This document shows positions 30,391-42,535 of a DNA stretch of 64,000 bases, one piece after another (position 1 is the stretch's first letter; each line of letters begins with the position of its first letter). The translations under genes and the position numbers were made by a program. Origin of the DNA: Trabulsiella odontotermitis (lineage in GTDB: Bacteria; Pseudomonadota; Gammaproteobacteria; Enterobacterales; Enterobacteriaceae). The notes beneath the pieces were generated by a model that saw only the letters and a list, made by a program, of their open reading frames with translations, was not told where the DNA came from and did no database searches. Where the stretch lies: the NCBI RefSeq assembly GCF_001297775.1, contig NZ_LIFX01000007.1:147558-211557 (forward strand), read 5' to 3'.

Positions 30391-30543
30391 ATGACGCCAT
30401 TTAAATACCTGTTAGGCATTTTGTTAATAATCTGTCTGACAATCCTGATTTTCTCCTTAATTAATCGCGGTTCTCTTTGCGAATTAACGATAAGGAACGG
30501 ACATCAGGAGGTGGCGGCAAAATTAGCCTGTCATAAAGGTTAG
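30391..30543 (+). CDS. Hok-family type I toxin
   Basis: A 50-residue membrane toxin with the Hok layout: a single membrane helix at about 7-26 (LLGILLIICLTILIFSLI), then RGSLCELTIRNGHQEVAAKLAC. The conserved SLCE motif (Cys31) and the EVAAKL tail are clear family marks. Hok depolarises the inner membrane; synthesis is held back by Sok antisense RNA and mRNA folding. The frame is open upstream to 30214, but the ATG at 30391 with its GCAAGGAG site fits the family. It lies between fdhF and yjcO. Confidence 0.85.
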   Translation: MTPFKYLLGILLIICLTILIFSLINRGSLCELTIRNGHQEVAAKLACHKG

Positions 30544-30659
30544 TCCACAGGCGGGGAAACCCGCCTGGCTTGCGGAGGGTCAGAGGTCTTAATGCACCCG
30601 TTTTATTTTTCCTGCCAGCCAATTATACTGCGGACTCTGTACTCTGAAGATAACTAAAA

Positions 30660-31331
30660 ATGAAATACCTCTATTTATTACTTTTCTTGTTTGTATTCTC
30701 ATTACATGCAAACGACATTGGCAGCCAGTTTCAGCAGCAGGCGCAGGCGGGTGATCCGCACGCACAGTACCTTCTCGCCGACACGTACTACAGTTCCGGC
30801 GATGAGCAGAAGGCGCACTACTGGGCTGAAAAGGCGGCGGAAAACGGTAATGCCGATGCCATTGCGTTGCTGGCGCAAATGTCGTTGAAAAAGAATATCG
30901 CGGCGGCGAAAACGCTGGCTGAACAGGCAAGCGTTGCTGGCAGTAAAATCGGCGATATCATCCTCGCCCGCGTTCTGGTTAACAGCGAGGCGGGCACGCC
31001 AGACTATCCGCGGGCGGTTAAGCTCCTGGAGAATGCCGCGCAGAATATCGAAAGCGATGCCGCTGTCGATGCGCAAATGTTGCTGGGTCTCATTTATGCC
31101 AACGGCGGTCCGATGCCCGAGGACGACGTCAAAGCCGCCTGGTACTTCAAACGTAGCTCTACCCTGTCGCGTACCGGCTATGCCGAATACTGGGCGGGGA
31201 TGATGTTCCTGCAGGGGGAAAAAGGATTTATCACGCCGAACAAACAGAAAGCGCTTCAGTGGCTCAACCTGAGCTGTATGGAGGGGTTTGATACCGGTTG
31301 TGAGGAGTTTGATCGGCTGAGCTACGAATAA
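30660..31331 (+). CDS. yjcO: YjcO, secreted Sel1-repeat protein
   Basis: A 223-residue protein with a signal peptide (about 1-17) and several Sel1/TPR-like repeats (AQYLLADTYYSSGDEQKAHYWAEKAAENGN; AQMLLGLIYANGGPMPEDDVKAAWYFKRS; EYWAGMMFLQGEKG motifs). Two Cys near the C-terminus (CMEGFDTGC) may form a disulfide. Matches E. coli YjcO, whose function is unknown; Sel1 proteins usually act as periplasmic adaptors. A REP-like hairpin follows, with convergent gltP beyond. Confidence 0.88.
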   Translation: MKYLYLLLFLFVFSLHANDIGSQFQQQAQAGDPHAQYLLADTYYSSGDEQKAHYWAEKAAENGNADAIALLAQMSLKKNIAAAKTLAEQASVAGSKIGDIILARVLVNSEAGTPDYPRAVKLLENAAQNIESDAAVDAQMLLGLIYANGGPMPEDDVKAAWYFKRSSTLSRTGYAEYWAGMMFLQGEKGFITPNKQKALQWLNLSCMEGFDTGCEEFDRLSYE

Positions 31332-31350
31332 CCGCCTCAGTCGTTGACAG

Positions 31351-31378
31351 GCCGGGTGCGCATTCGCGTCACCCGGCA
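31351..31378. repeat. REP-like hairpin between yjcO and gltP
   Basis: GCCGGGTGCGCATTCGCGTC followed by ACCCGGC: an inverted repeat between the convergent yjcO and gltP genes, likely serving as a shared 3' end structure. Confidence 0.65.
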
Positions 31379-31385
31379 GACCGTG

Positions 31386-32699
31386 TTAAGGATTTGCGGT
31401 TTTATCAAATTTGCCCAGCACCTCGCGCTCGTAAGCCAGTGCTTTTTTGCGGTCAAATTTGTGCTCCCATTTGGCAATAACCAGTACCGCCAGCGCGTTA
31501 CCGACCACGTTCAGCGCCGTACGCGCCATGTCGAGAATACGGTCAACCCCGGCGATAAACGCCAGACCTTCCAGCGGGATCCCAACGCTGCCCAGCGTCG
31601 CCAGCAGCACCACAAAGGAAACGCCCGGAACACCGGCAATCCCTTTCGACGTCACCATCAGCGTCAGCACCAGAATGATCTCCTGACCCAACGACAGATC
31701 GATACCGTACAACTGCGCAATAAAGATAGCCGCGATGCTCTGGTAAAGCGTGGAGCCATCAAGGTTAAAGGAGTAGCCGGTCGGCACCACAAAGCTGGTA
31801 ATCGACGCGGGCGCGCCGTAGGCTTCCATTTTCTCGATAATGCGCGGCAGCACGCTCTCGGAACTGGCGGTAGAGTAAGCCAGAATCAGCTCTTCTTTCA
31901 GGATGCGGATCAGCGTCCAGATACTCAGGCCGCAAATGCGCGCCACCAGCCCCAGCACAACCAGCGCGAAGAACAGGATCGCGACGTAAACCAGCACCAC
32001 CAGTTTGGCGAGCGGCCACAGCGAGGCGAAACCGAAGTTCGCCACCGTCACCGAAATCAGCGCGAACACCCCAACCGGCGCGTAACGCATCACCATGTGC
32101 GTCACTTTGAACATCGTTTCAGAGATCGCGCGGAACACCGTCACCAGCGGTTCACGGTGTGACGACGGCAGTGACGACAGTCCCAGACCAAACAGCACCG
32201 AGAAGAAGATCACCGGCAGCATGTCGCCCTTCGCCATTGAGGCGAAAATGTTGGTCGGCACCAGCGACAGCAGCGTACCCATCAGGCCATGCGCGTGGCT
32301 CTGCACGTCCGCCGTCGTACTCTGGTATTTCGAAATATCCACGGTCGCCAGTTGCGACATATCAATGCCCGCGCCAGGCTGGAAAACGTTCGCCAGCGTA
32401 ATGCCAAGTACGATGGCAACGGTTGTGATCACTTCGAAATAGAGAATGGTTTTCGCGCCAATACGCCCGAGTTGCTTCGCATCACCCACGCCCGCAATCC
32501 CGACCACCAGCGTCGAAATCACGATCGGTACCACAATCATTTTGATCAGATGGATGAAGATATCACCGGCCGGAGATAACAGGTTCGTGATCAGCCACTC
32601 GCGGCTGTCACTTTGGTAATGCAGATAGCTGCCCAGCAGAATGCCCAGCACCAGCGCCAGCAAAATTTGCCAGGCCAGGCTGACTTTTGTTGTTTTCAT
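31386..32699 (-). CDS. gltP: GltP, glutamate/aspartate:proton symporter
   Basis: A 437-residue DAACS-family transporter importing glutamate and aspartate with protons. Family motifs are visible: the serine-rich STASSESVLPR re-entrant loop (about 270-280), GYSFNLDGSTLYQ (about 298-310) and the MVTSKGIAGVPG segment. The ATG at 32699 gives the E. coli length; an upstream in-frame start at 32717 has less support. In E. coli the nrf operon lies between acs and gltP; here gltP faces acs directly in divergent orientation. Confidence 0.95.
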   Translation of the reverse strand: MKTTKVSLAWQILLALVLGILLGSYLHYQSDSREWLITNLLSPAGDIFIHLIKMIVVPIVISTLVVGIAGVGDAKQLGRIGAKTILYFEVITTVAIVLGITLANVFQPGAGIDMSQLATVDISKYQSTTADVQSHAHGLMGTLLSLVPTNIFASMAKGDMLPVIFFSVLFGLGLSSLPSSHREPLVTVFRAISETMFKVTHMVMRYAPVGVFALISVTVANFGFASLWPLAKLVVLVYVAILFFALVVLGLVARICGLSIWTLIRILKEELILAYSTASSESVLPRIIEKMEAYGAPASITSFVVPTGYSFNLDGSTLYQSIAAIFIAQLYGIDLSLGQEIILVLTLMVTSKGIAGVPGVSFVVLLATLGSVGIPLEGLAFIAGVDRILDMARTALNVVGNALAVLVIAKWEHKFDRKKALAYEREVLGKFDKTANP

Positions 32700-33115
32700 G
32701 ACTACAGACTTCCTCAATGAGAGATGTCATTCCTTTAATGAATGACACCTGCTGAAAGGGGTATGAATTGTGTTGCGTTTGTTAGTGGGGTTTTTTAACG
32801 CGCGATATCAGTATCATTTGCATGGCATGCTGCGCAACCCTTTCAGAATGGGGCTTTTGTCTGCTGAAGTGCATAAACGTGCGAGTTTATTTCATTTAGA
32901 TTGCATAAGTTTTTGTTATAAAAAACTTTTTAAATTCACCATTTCTATAAATTCATATCCGCAATTATTTCCTGTCTAAGATTCATTTGATGCATTTTCA
33001 TACAATTCACTGATTGCGTGATCCGTCGCGCAAATAATAAACAAAAGTGATAGATCCTCCTTCAATTAACGTTTATTTGACATATTATTAACATCTTACA
33101 AGGAGAAAAAAAGCC
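32700..33115. promoter_or_regulatory. gltP-acs divergent promoter region
   Basis: About 415 bp without a credible gene. It should hold the gltP and acs promoters. In E. coli, acs is driven by CRP-dependent P2; I cannot point to a convincing full CRP site here. No remnant of nrfABCDEFG is visible. Confidence 0.5.
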
Positions 33116-35074
33116 ATGAGCCAAATACATAAACACGCGATTCCCGCCAGCATTGCGGACAACTGCCTGATTAACCCGGAACAGTACAAGGAGAAGTATG
33201 CGCAGTCTGTGACTGACCCGGATGCCTTCTGGCGTGAGCAGGGAAAAATCATTGACTGGATCACGCCGTATCAGAAGGTCAAGAACACCTCTTTTGCGCC
33301 AGGTAACGTCTCGATCAAATGGTACGAAGACGGCACGCTGAACCTGGCGGCAAACTGCCTCGACCGCCACCTGGCCAGACGCGGCGATCAGACAGCCATC
33401 ATCTGGGAAGGTGATGATGCCACGCAGAGCAAACATATTACCTATCGCGAACTGCATCGCGATGTCTGCCGTTTTGCCAACGTCCTGCTGGATCTGGGCG
33501 TCAAAAAAGGCGACGTGGTTGCTATTTATATGCCGATGGTGCCTGAAGCCGCGGTGGCGATGCTGGCCTGCGCGCGTATTGGCGCCATCCACTCGGTGAT
33601 CTTTGGCGGCTTCTCACCGGAAGCGGTCGCCGGGCGTATCGTCGATTCTAACTCCCGTCTGGTGATCACTGCCGACGAAGGCGTTCGCGCCGGACGCGGT
33701 ATCCCGCTGAAGAAAAACGTCGACGACGCGCTGAAAAACCCGAACGTAAAAAGCGTTGAACACGTTGTGGTGCTGAAACGCACCGGGGGAAACATCGACT
33801 GGGAAGCAGGCCGTGACCTGTGGTGGAGCGACCTTATCGACAAGGCGAGCGAGGAAAACACGCCAGTTGAGCTGAACGCCGAAGATCCGCTGTTTATCCT
33901 CTATACCTCAGGCTCCACCGGGAAACCAAAAGGCGTGCTGCACACCACCGGCGGTTATCTGGTGTATGCCGCGACCACCTTTCAGTACGTGTTTGATTAC
34001 CACCCGGGCGAAATCTACTGGTGTACCGCGGACGTGGGCTGGGTGACGGGGCACAGCTATCTGCTGTACGGACCGCTGGCCTGCGGCGCCACCACGCTGA
34101 TGTTTGAAGGGGTGCCAAACTGGCCGACCCCGGCGCGCATGTGTCAGGTGGTGGACAAACATAAGGTCAACATTCTCTATACCGCGCCGACGGCGATCCG
34201 TGCGCTGATGGCGGAAGGAGATAAAGCCATTGAAGGGACTGACCGTTCCTCCCTGCGCATTCTCGGTTCTGTGGGCGAGCCGATTAACCCGGAAGCCTGG
34301 GAGTGGTACTGGAAGAAAATCGGCAATGAGAAGTGCCCGGTGATGGATACCTGGTGGCAGACCGAAACGGGCGGTTTCATGATCACCCCGCTGCCTGGCG
34401 CTATTGAACTGAAAGCCGGTTCCGCCACGCGTCCCTTCTTCGGCGTAAAACCGGTACTGGTCGATAACGAAGGCCATCCGCTGGAAGGCGCGACCGAGGG
34501 GAATCTGGCGATCGCCGACTCCTGGCCTGGTCAGGCGCGTACGCTGTTTGGCGATCATGATCGCTTCGAGCAGACCTATTTCTCGACCTTCAAAAATATG
34601 TATTTCAGCGGTGACGGCGCGCGCCGCGATGAAGATGGTTACTACTGGATCACCGGCCGAGTCGATGACGTGCTGAACGTTTCCGGTCACCGTCTGGGTA
34701 CGGCAGAAATTGAATCCGCGCTGGTGTCACACCCGAAAATTGCGGAAGCGGCCGTTGTCGGGATCCCGCACAACATCAAAGGCCAGGCCATTTACGCCTA
34801 TGTAACGCTTAACCATGGAGAAGAACCGACGCCAGAACTGTACGCCGAAGTGCGTAACTGGGTGCGTAAAGAGATTGGGCCGCTGGCGACGCCGGACGTG
34901 CTCCACTGGACTGACTCCTTGCCGAAAACGCGTTCCGGCAAAATCATGCGCCGTATTCTGCGCAAAATCGCGGCTGGCGATACCAGCAATCTCGGTGATA
35001 CCTCGACCCTGGCCGATCCGGGCGTAGTCGAAAAACTGCTCGAAGAGAAGCAGGCCATCACTATGCCTTCCTGA
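33116..35074 (+). CDS. acs: Acs, acetyl-CoA synthetase
   Basis: A 652-residue AMP-forming ligase that scavenges acetate to acetyl-CoA. The adenylation motif [11 protein letters not shown] is at about 262-272, [10 protein letters not shown] at about 411-420, and the catalytic Lys609, target of reversible acetylation, is in [15 protein letters not shown] precedes the ATG. It heads acs-yjcH-actP; a stable hairpin after acs may set the ratio of enzyme to transporter. Length equals E. coli. Confidence 0.97.
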   Translation: MSQIHKHAIPASIADNCLINPEQYKEKYAQSVTDPDAFWREQGKIIDWITPYQKVKNTSFAPGNVSIKWYEDGTLNLAANCLDRHLARRGDQTAIIWEGDDATQSKHITYRELHRDVCRFANVLLDLGVKKGDVVAIYMPMVPEAAVAMLACARIGAIHSVIFGGFSPEAVAGRIVDSNSRLVITADEGVRAGRGIPLKKNVDDALKNPNVKSVEHVVVLKRTGGNIDWEAGRDLWWSDLIDKASEENTPVELNAEDPLFILYTSGSTGKPKGVLHTTGGYLVYAATTFQYVFDYHPGEIYWCTADVGWVTGHSYLLYGPLACGATTLMFEGVPNWPTPARMCQVVDKHKVNILYTAPTAIRALMAEGDKAIEGTDRSSLRILGSVGEPINPEAWEWYWKKIGNEKCPVMDTWWQTETGGFMITPLPGAIELKAGSATRPFFGVKPVLVDNEGHPLEGATEGNLAIADSWPGQARTLFGDHDRFEQTYFSTFKNMYFSGDGARRDEDGYYWITGRVDDVLNVSGHRLGTAEIESALVSHPKIAEAAVVGIPHNIKGQAIYAYVTLNHGEEPTPELYAEVRNWVRKEIGPLATPDVLHWTDSLPKTRSGKIMRRILRKIAAGDTSNLGDTSTLADPGVVEKLLEEKQAITMPS

Positions 35075-35086
35075 TGCCCCACCTGA

Positions 35087-35109
35087 CCCTCTCCCTGCAA
35101 GGGAGAGGG
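35087..35109. repeat. Intra-operon hairpin between acs and yjcH
   Basis: CCCTCTCCCT-gca-AGGGAGAGGG: a perfect 10-bp stem with a 3-nt loop, 12 nt after the acs stop, with no U-tract. More likely an mRNA-stabilising or partial attenuation element than a full terminator. Confidence 0.7.
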
Positions 35110-35149
35110 GAATAAAGCAAAAGCCCTATCTACCTCTGGAGACTCTGTG

Positions 35150-37110
<1,961 letters not shown>

Positions 37111-37142
37111 GTATGGTTCCCCGGCCTGCTGGCCGGGGAATG

Positions 37143-37832
37143 TCAGAATAACAACCAGCCCACCAGCGGTGCTGTCAGCACCATCGCCACGCCGGAAAGC
37201 ATCATCACCAGGCTCGCCACCACCCCTTCCTGCTGCCCCAGTTCATACGACCGCGCCGTTCCCGCACCGTGCGATGCCGCACCGAAACCGGCCCCTTTCG
37301 CCATGCCTTCACGAATGGAAAGCCGCAGAAACAGGATGTCGCCGATAGCCATTCCAAACACGCCCGTTACCACCACAAACAGCGCCACCAGATCCGGCTG
37401 ACCGCCCAGCGGTTTCGCTGCGGCCAGCGCAAACGGCGTGGTGACCGAGCGCACCGCGAGACTGCGTTGGATAGTCTCCGGTAAGGTAAACAACCGCGCC
37501 AGCCAGACGGAGCTGGTTACAGCCACCAGTGTGGCGGTAATGACCCCGGCAGAGAGGGACATCCAGTGGCGTTTGATGATCGCCAGATTATCGTAAACCG
37601 GCACCGCGAACGCGATGGTCGCCGGGCCGAGCAGCCACAGCAGCCAGTGGGTTTCCCCCAGATAGTTCTGGTAAGAGATATGCCCAAACACCAGCAACAA
37701 CACCAGCAGAACAGGCGTGAAGACCAGCGGCATCAGCGGCAGTTTCCGAAAGCGGCGGTACAGTCGTTTGTTGGCGAAATAGAGCCCGAGCGTTATCACC
37801 AGGCACAGGACGCTGAGCTGAAAATTAGTCAT
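37143..37832 (-). CDS. cidB: CidB/LrgB-family membrane protein
   Basis: A 229-residue LrgB-family protein with about six membrane segments (LSVLCLVITLGLYFANKRLY at the start; AVRSVTTPFALAAAKPLGG and GAASHGAGTARSYELGQQEG are the conserved family blocks). LrgB/CidB proteins work with CidA-type holin-like proteins in export or overflow metabolism and, in Gram-positives, control of cell lysis. It overlaps cidA by 8 nt. The cid label is by family and by the adjacent LysR gene; lrgB/yohK is the alternative. Confidence 0.88.
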   Translation of the reverse strand: MTNFQLSVLCLVITLGLYFANKRLYRRFRKLPLMPLVFTPVLLVLLLVFGHISYQNYLGETHWLLWLLGPATIAFAVPVYDNLAIIKRHWMSLSAGVITATLVAVTSSVWLARLFTLPETIQRSLAVRSVTTPFALAAAKPLGGQPDLVALFVVVTGVFGMAIGDILFLRLSIREGMAKGAGFGAASHGAGTARSYELGQQEGVVASLVMMLSGVAMVLTAPLVGWLLF

Positions 37833-38235
37833 GATTCAGCCTGCGCATCTCAAAACGATAAACCCTGTCGACCACCCAGGCCGTAGTGCCGAGCACCAGT
37901 ATCGTGCTGAGGGCGATGACCAAAAAAATCCGCCAGCCGTCCACCATCAGCAATTGCGCGTAATTGACGACGGCCACCACGGCGGGCACGAAGAAGAGCA
38001 GCATTTCGGCCAGCAACCAGCGCGCGCCTGCCCTGACCCATTTTAGCGGGATGATGCGGCAGACAATCAGCGCCAGCAGCATCACCATGCCGACGAGATT
38101 GGCGGGAAGCGGCAGATCCAGCCAGCTCACCACATACTCGGCCACAACGAACAATCCTGCATACAGTAAAACCTGAACCGGAACCTGAATATGATGAAGC
38201 ACGCGCGGCGTCACGCGCGCTAAGGCCATAGCCAT
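37825..38235 (-). CDS. cidA: CidA/LrgA-family holin-like membrane protein
   Basis: A 136-residue protein with four membrane segments, typical of CidA/LrgA (VLLYAGLFVVAEYVVSWLDL, PANLVGMVMLLALIVCRI, LLAEMLLFFVPAVVAVVNY). The ATG at 38235 is chosen because an AGGAATT site lies upstream and it gives the family length; in-frame starts up to 38319 would add an atypical tail. First gene of cidAB, divergent from cidR across about 100 bp. Confidence 0.87.
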   Translation of the reverse strand: MAMALARVTPRVLHHIQVPVQVLLYAGLFVVAEYVVSWLDLPLPANLVGMVMLLALIVCRIIPLKWVRAGARWLLAEMLLFFVPAVVAVVNYAQLLMVDGWRIFLVIALSTILVLGTTAWVVDRVYRFEMRRLNHD

Positions 38236-38336
38236 GAAGGAAATTCCTGCGAAAAAGAAAGGGCAGAGTATAGAGAGCACGCGACAATGACTGAAATGAA
38301 TTAAAATCATCGTTAGCATAGTCTGAAGGAATAATC

Positions 38337-39224
38337 ATGGACATCCGAACGCTGCGTTATTTCGTTGAAGTCGTTCGCCAGCAAAGTTTTACCCGTGCGG
38401 CAGAAAAGCTGTTCGTCACGCAGCCCACCATCAGCAAAATGTTGAAAAACCTTGAAGATGAACTGGAATGTACGCTGTTGATCCGCGACGGTCGCAAGCT
38501 GCTGTTAACCGATACCGGCCGGGTGGTGTTCGAGCGCGGGCTGGCCATTCTCGGCGAATTCCGCCAGCTGGAAGCGGAACTCAGCGATATCAATCACCTG
38601 AATAAAGGCGTGCTGCGTCTCGGCATTCCGCCGATGGTCGGCATGCTGATGGCCGGGCCGATCGGCCTCTTCCGCCAGCGCTATCCGGGCGTTGAGCTAA
38701 AAATCTCCGAATTTGGCGGACTGACCGTGCAGCAGGCCGTGATGAACGGCGAGCTGGATGTCGCCATGACGGCATTGCCGATCGAAGACGAAAACGGCAT
38801 GGCAACGCTGCCGCTGTTCAGCCACCCGCTGTGCGTGCTGGCGCCGCGCTCCGGTGACTGGGTCAACATCGACCGTGTCACGCCGGAACAGCTCGCTCAG
38901 CAGCCACTGCTCATCTACAACGAAGATTTCGCCCTCAGCCGTCAGTTGATGCAGCTGTTTACCCGCCACAACGTGAAACCGCGCATTGCGGTGCGCAGCG
39001 GGCAATGGGATTTCCTCGCCGCCATGGTGCAGGCGGGTGTTGGTGTGGCGATTTTACCCGAACCGATTTGCCAGCGACTGGATAAGCAAACGCTGCGCTG
39101 GATCCCGCTGGAAAGCGATCTGCGCTGGCAACTGGGGATGATCTGGCGGGAAGGCGTCTATCTGTCGCACAGCGCCCGGGCCTGGCTGGAGTGTTGCGAG
39201 GGGTTTTGGGTGAAAACCGAATAA
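38337..39224 (+). CDS. CidR-like LysR-type regulator
   Basis: A 295-residue LysR-type regulator. The helix-turn-helix is at about 1-60 (RTLRYFVEVVRQQSFTRAAEKLFVTQPTISKML), followed by an effector-binding domain. Divergent from cidAB across about 100 bp, the classic layout for a LysR protein controlling its neighbour. CidR of staphylococci responds to acetate and drives cidAB; since this one sits next to the acetate-scavenging operon, a similar signal is plausible but unproven. A REP-like hairpin follows, with convergent yjcE beyond. Confidence 0.88.
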   Translation: MDIRTLRYFVEVVRQQSFTRAAEKLFVTQPTISKMLKNLEDELECTLLIRDGRKLLLTDTGRVVFERGLAILGEFRQLEAELSDINHLNKGVLRLGIPPMVGMLMAGPIGLFRQRYPGVELKISEFGGLTVQQAVMNGELDVAMTALPIEDENGMATLPLFSHPLCVLAPRSGDWVNIDRVTPEQLAQQPLLIYNEDFALSRQLMQLFTRHNVKPRIAVRSGQWDFLAAMVQAGVGVAILPEPICQRLDKQTLRWIPLESDLRWQLGMIWREGVYLSHSARAWLECCEGFWVKTE

Positions 39225-39225
39225 T

Positions 39226-39253
39226 GCCGGGCAGCGACATCGCCTGACCCGGC
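39226..39253. repeat. REP-like hairpin between cidR and yjcE
   Basis: GCCGGGCAGCGACATCGCCT followed by GACCCGGC: an inverted repeat in the gap of the convergent genes. Confidence 0.6.
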
Positions 39254-39266
39254 AATCAATCAACGG

Positions 39267-40913
39267 CTACCGATCTTCTACCAGCAGCGCTTCCAGCAGA
39301 TCGAGATCGTGCAGCAGTTTTTGCAGCGTCTCGTTGCTGATCTGCCGTGTGGCGCGCAGATGGTACAGCTCGCCGCGTTCGGAGCGGAGCGCCGCCAGAC
39401 GGAACCGGCGTTCAAGTTGCTCTTCCTGCCGCGACGTTTCAACATCGTTACGTCCGTCCGCACGGCGTCGCAGGTTACCGATGACGCGCGAACTGACCTC
39501 GGTCAGTAGCTGATTATCAATATTCTCATCGGCGTCCGCCGCCAGGCGCTCTTCCATCTTCTGAATTGAGACAATCGCCACTTCGGCGGTCGCCGCTCGC
39601 GCCAGCCGCTCTTCTTCGCGCTGCCGGGTGTGGTCGCCGGATTCAATGTGCTGCAGCAGAATGGGCAACATGACGACGCCGACAAACAGCGAAAAGAGGA
39701 TCACCCCGGCGGCGAGGAATACCAGCTCATAGCGCGCCGGGAAGACTTCGCCACTCGGCAACAGCAGCGGAATAGAGAGCACACCGGCCAGCGTAATCGC
39801 CCCGCGCACGCCCGCAAACGAAGCAATCAGCAGCTCACGGGTAGTCCATGACCCGAACTCCATCGGCTTTTTCTTCAGGAATCGCTGGCTGAAACGCTGC
39901 ATCGTCCACAGCCAGCCAAACCGCACCAGCATCAGCGCGACGTAAATCAGGATGATATCGGTGAATAGCATCCACAGTTCAACGTTCGGATCGGCTTCCG
40001 CCGCCACCAGCGAGGACTCAAGAATGCCGGGGAATTGCAGCCCCAACAGCAGGAACACCATGCCGTTAAAGACAAATTCCAGCATCGCCCAGGTGCTGTT
40101 GGCGCGCAGACGCATTGCCAGCGGCGCGGTACGCATGACGCCGGAACGGGTGATGGTCATCCCCGCGGCCACCGCCGCCAGAATGCCGGAGACGCCGATA
40201 TGTTCCGCAATCAGGTAGGAAGCGAACGGCAACAGGAACAGCAGCACGATCTGTGTTGCCGGTTCATCACCGCCCCAGCGGCTGAGAAAACGCAGCGAAC
40301 GGCCATACAGCCAGCTGACGATAAACCCGGCGAGGATGCCGCCAATCGCCACTTTGAGGAATTCTACCGTCGCGCCGCCGATGGTAAATACCATCGTCCC
40401 CATCGCCACGGCGACAGCGAATTTCAGTGACACCAGGCCCGATGCGTCGTTCATTAACGCTTCGCCCTGCAGAATGCCCATGATTTTCTTGGGAATACGC
40501 CCCTCGCCGACGATCCCTGAGAGCGCCACCGCATCGGTCGGCGACAGCACCGCCGCCAGCGCAAACGCAGGGACCAGCGGAATGCCAGGCACCATCCAGT
40601 AGATAAGGAAGCCAATCCCCACCACCGTCACTAATACCAGCGCCAGCGCCAGCCCTAAGATCTCGCGCCCGTGCTCAAGAAATTCGCGGGTGGGTGTTTT
40701 CCAGCCATCGGCAAACAGCAGCGGCGGAATGAACAGCACCAGAAACAGTTCTGGATCGAATTCGACGTGGAGGCCGAACGTCGGCCATGCCAGCAGTGCG
40801 CCAATGGCGATTTGCATCAGCGGCAGCGGTACCTGAAAGGGCAGAACGCGAGTCACTACCCCCGACAGCGAGACCACGAGGGTCATAATGAGTATGGTAA
40901 AGAAAATTTCCAT
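39267..40913 (-). CDS. yjcE: YjcE, CPA1-family Na+(K+)/H+ antiporter
   Basis: A 548-residue protein with about 12 membrane segments and a long cytoplasmic tail (about 430-548) rich in charged helices. CPA1 signatures are LSPTDAVALSGIVGEG (about 125-140), MNDASGLVSLKFAVAV (about 154-170) and FAGVRGAITLAGVLS. E. coli YjcE is assigned to this family but its ion specificity is poorly defined. Between cidR (convergent) and ghxP. Length matches E. coli (549). Confidence 0.93.
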   Translation of the reverse strand: MEIFFTILIMTLVVSLSGVVTRVLPFQVPLPLMQIAIGALLAWPTFGLHVEFDPELFLVLFIPPLLFADGWKTPTREFLEHGREILGLALALVLVTVVGIGFLIYWMVPGIPLVPAFALAAVLSPTDAVALSGIVGEGRIPKKIMGILQGEALMNDASGLVSLKFAVAVAMGTMVFTIGGATVEFLKVAIGGILAGFIVSWLYGRSLRFLSRWGGDEPATQIVLLFLLPFASYLIAEHIGVSGILAAVAAGMTITRSGVMRTAPLAMRLRANSTWAMLEFVFNGMVFLLLGLQFPGILESSLVAAEADPNVELWMLFTDIILIYVALMLVRFGWLWTMQRFSQRFLKKKPMEFGSWTTRELLIASFAGVRGAITLAGVLSIPLLLPSGEVFPARYELVFLAAGVILFSLFVGVVMLPILLQHIESGDHTRQREEERLARAATAEVAIVSIQKMEERLAADADENIDNQLLTEVSSRVIGNLRRRADGRNDVETSRQEEQLERRFRLAALRSERGELYHLRATRQISNETLQKLLHDLDLLEALLVEDR

Positions 40914-41027
40914 GCTATCCCTGTGTGCGATGTTTTCTTATAAGCGGTACTTCAGACAGACAGTCCATGTCTGATAATAAAACATGATAATCAACGCAAG
41001 GGAAACAGGATGTGCCCGAAAAGCAGA

Positions 41028-41049
41028 AAGGGTGGCCTGAGCCACCCTT
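41028..41049 (-). terminator. ghxP terminator
   Basis: AAGGGTGGC-ctga-GCCACCCTT hairpin, 20 nt past the ghxP stop; on the minus strand it is followed by a T-rich stretch. Confidence 0.8.
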
Positions 41050-41069
41050 CATCCTGACGGTATGACGAA

Positions 41070-42419
41070 TTAAATCGCCCAGCCGCCCGCGTAGAAGATC
41101 ACCAGTGCGAGGGCAATCACCACAGTGCCGATGTTCAGTTTACGCCATTCACCGGACACGATGCGGCCAATCACCAGCGTCGCGAAACCGATCATGATCC
41201 CGGTAACGATGTTACAGGTGAGCACGATAAACACGGCGGTGATAAGCCCAGCCATCGCATCAACGAAATCATTGAAATCGATTCTCGCCACGTTGCTCAG
41301 CATCAACAGACCGACGTACATCAGCGCAGGCGCTGTCGCGTAAGCCGGAACCAGATAAGAGAGCGGAGAGAGGAACAGGATCAGCAGGAACAGCACGCCG
41401 ACGGTGATCGCTGTCAGACCGGTTTTACCGCCCGCTGCCGTACCGGCTGCGGATTCGATATACACCGCCGCAGGTGCTGCGCCGACAAACGCGGAGAGCA
41501 CGCTGCTCAGGGAGTCCGTGGTCAGCGCTTTACCGCCGTTGATGATCTGACCGTCTTTATCCAGCAGATTCGCCTGACCAGCCACCGCGCGGATGGTGCC
41601 CGTCGCGTCAAACACCGCCGTCATCACCAGCGCCAGAACGCTCGGCAACACCACCGGACTCAGCGCGCCCATGATATCCAGGCTGCCAATCAGCGATTTA
41701 CCGTTCTCATCGCTCAGCGACGGCATCGCAAAGAAGCCGGAGAAATGAACGTTCGGATCGAAAATCAGACCCACGATGGAAACACCGATGATGGTCAGCA
41801 GAATGCCGCCCGGCACTTTCATTTTTTCGAGGCCGATAATCACTGCCAGGCCAATCAGCGACATGATCACCGGAAAGCTGGCGAAATGGCCGAGAGAGAC
41901 CGGCAGACCGTCCAGCGGGTTTTTGATCACCAGGCCCACACCGTTCGCCGCGATCAACAGCAGGAACAGGCCGATACCGATACCGGTGCCGTGCGCGACT
42001 CCCTGCGGCAGATTGCGCAGGATCCAGCTACGAATACCAGTCGCAGAAATCACGGTGAACAGCACGCCCATCAGGAACACCGCGCCGAGCGCCACCGGAA
42101 TGCTGATCTGCTGGCCCAGCACCAGGCTGAACGCGGTAAAGGCCGTCAGTGAAATGGCGCAACCAATGGCCAGCGGCAGATTCGCCCACAGCCCCATCAC
42201 CAGCGAACCAACGCCAGCGACCAGGCAGGTAGCGACAAACACGGCAGCAGGCGGGAAACCGGCTTTGCCAAGCATGCCTGGCACCACAATCACCGAATAC
42301 ACCATCGCCAGAAAGGTCGTCAGACCGGCGACGATTTCCTGACGCACGGTACTGCCGCGAGCAGAAATTTTAAACCAGGCGTCAAGTGAGCCGCCGGTAC
42401 GCGCAGAAGGCGTAGACAT
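41070..42419 (-). CDS. ghxP: GhxP, guanine/hypoxanthine permease
   Basis: A 449-residue NCS2/AzgA-like permease with about 12-14 membrane segments. E. coli GhxP (YjcD) has the same start, [19 protein letters not shown]; the ATG at 42419 is used for that reason, though one lies three codons upstream. Family blocks include [20 protein letters not shown] and [21 protein letters not shown]. The long upstream region carries PurR boxes, so repression by PurR with hypoxanthine or guanine is expected. Confidence 0.95.
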   Translation of the reverse strand: MSTPSARTGGSLDAWFKISARGSTVRQEIVAGLTTFLAMVYSVIVVPGMLGKAGFPPAAVFVATCLVAGVGSLVMGLWANLPLAIGCAISLTAFTAFSLVLGQQISIPVALGAVFLMGVLFTVISATGIRSWILRNLPQGVAHGTGIGIGLFLLLIAANGVGLVIKNPLDGLPVSLGHFASFPVIMSLIGLAVIIGLEKMKVPGGILLTIIGVSIVGLIFDPNVHFSGFFAMPSLSDENGKSLIGSLDIMGALSPVVLPSVLALVMTAVFDATGTIRAVAGQANLLDKDGQIINGGKALTTDSLSSVLSAFVGAAPAAVYIESAAGTAAGGKTGLTAITVGVLFLLILFLSPLSYLVPAYATAPALMYVGLLMLSNVARIDFNDFVDAMAGLITAVFIVLTCNIVTGIMIGFATLVIGRIVSGEWRKLNIGTVVIALALVIFYAGGWAI

Positions 42420-42535
42420 AGAAAACATCCCCTAAGAGTTTTTATCTTATCGTTCGTCTGTCGGCGTGGTGGAACATCCACTGCCAGTTAAACGTCCTGT
42501 CCATGTGCAGCCTCACGGCAAGGGGCGCCGGGAAA

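Noticed and set aside
32770-32979. 69-residue ORF in the gltP-acs gap
   Set aside because: Within the promoter region, no ribosome site, no recognisable family.
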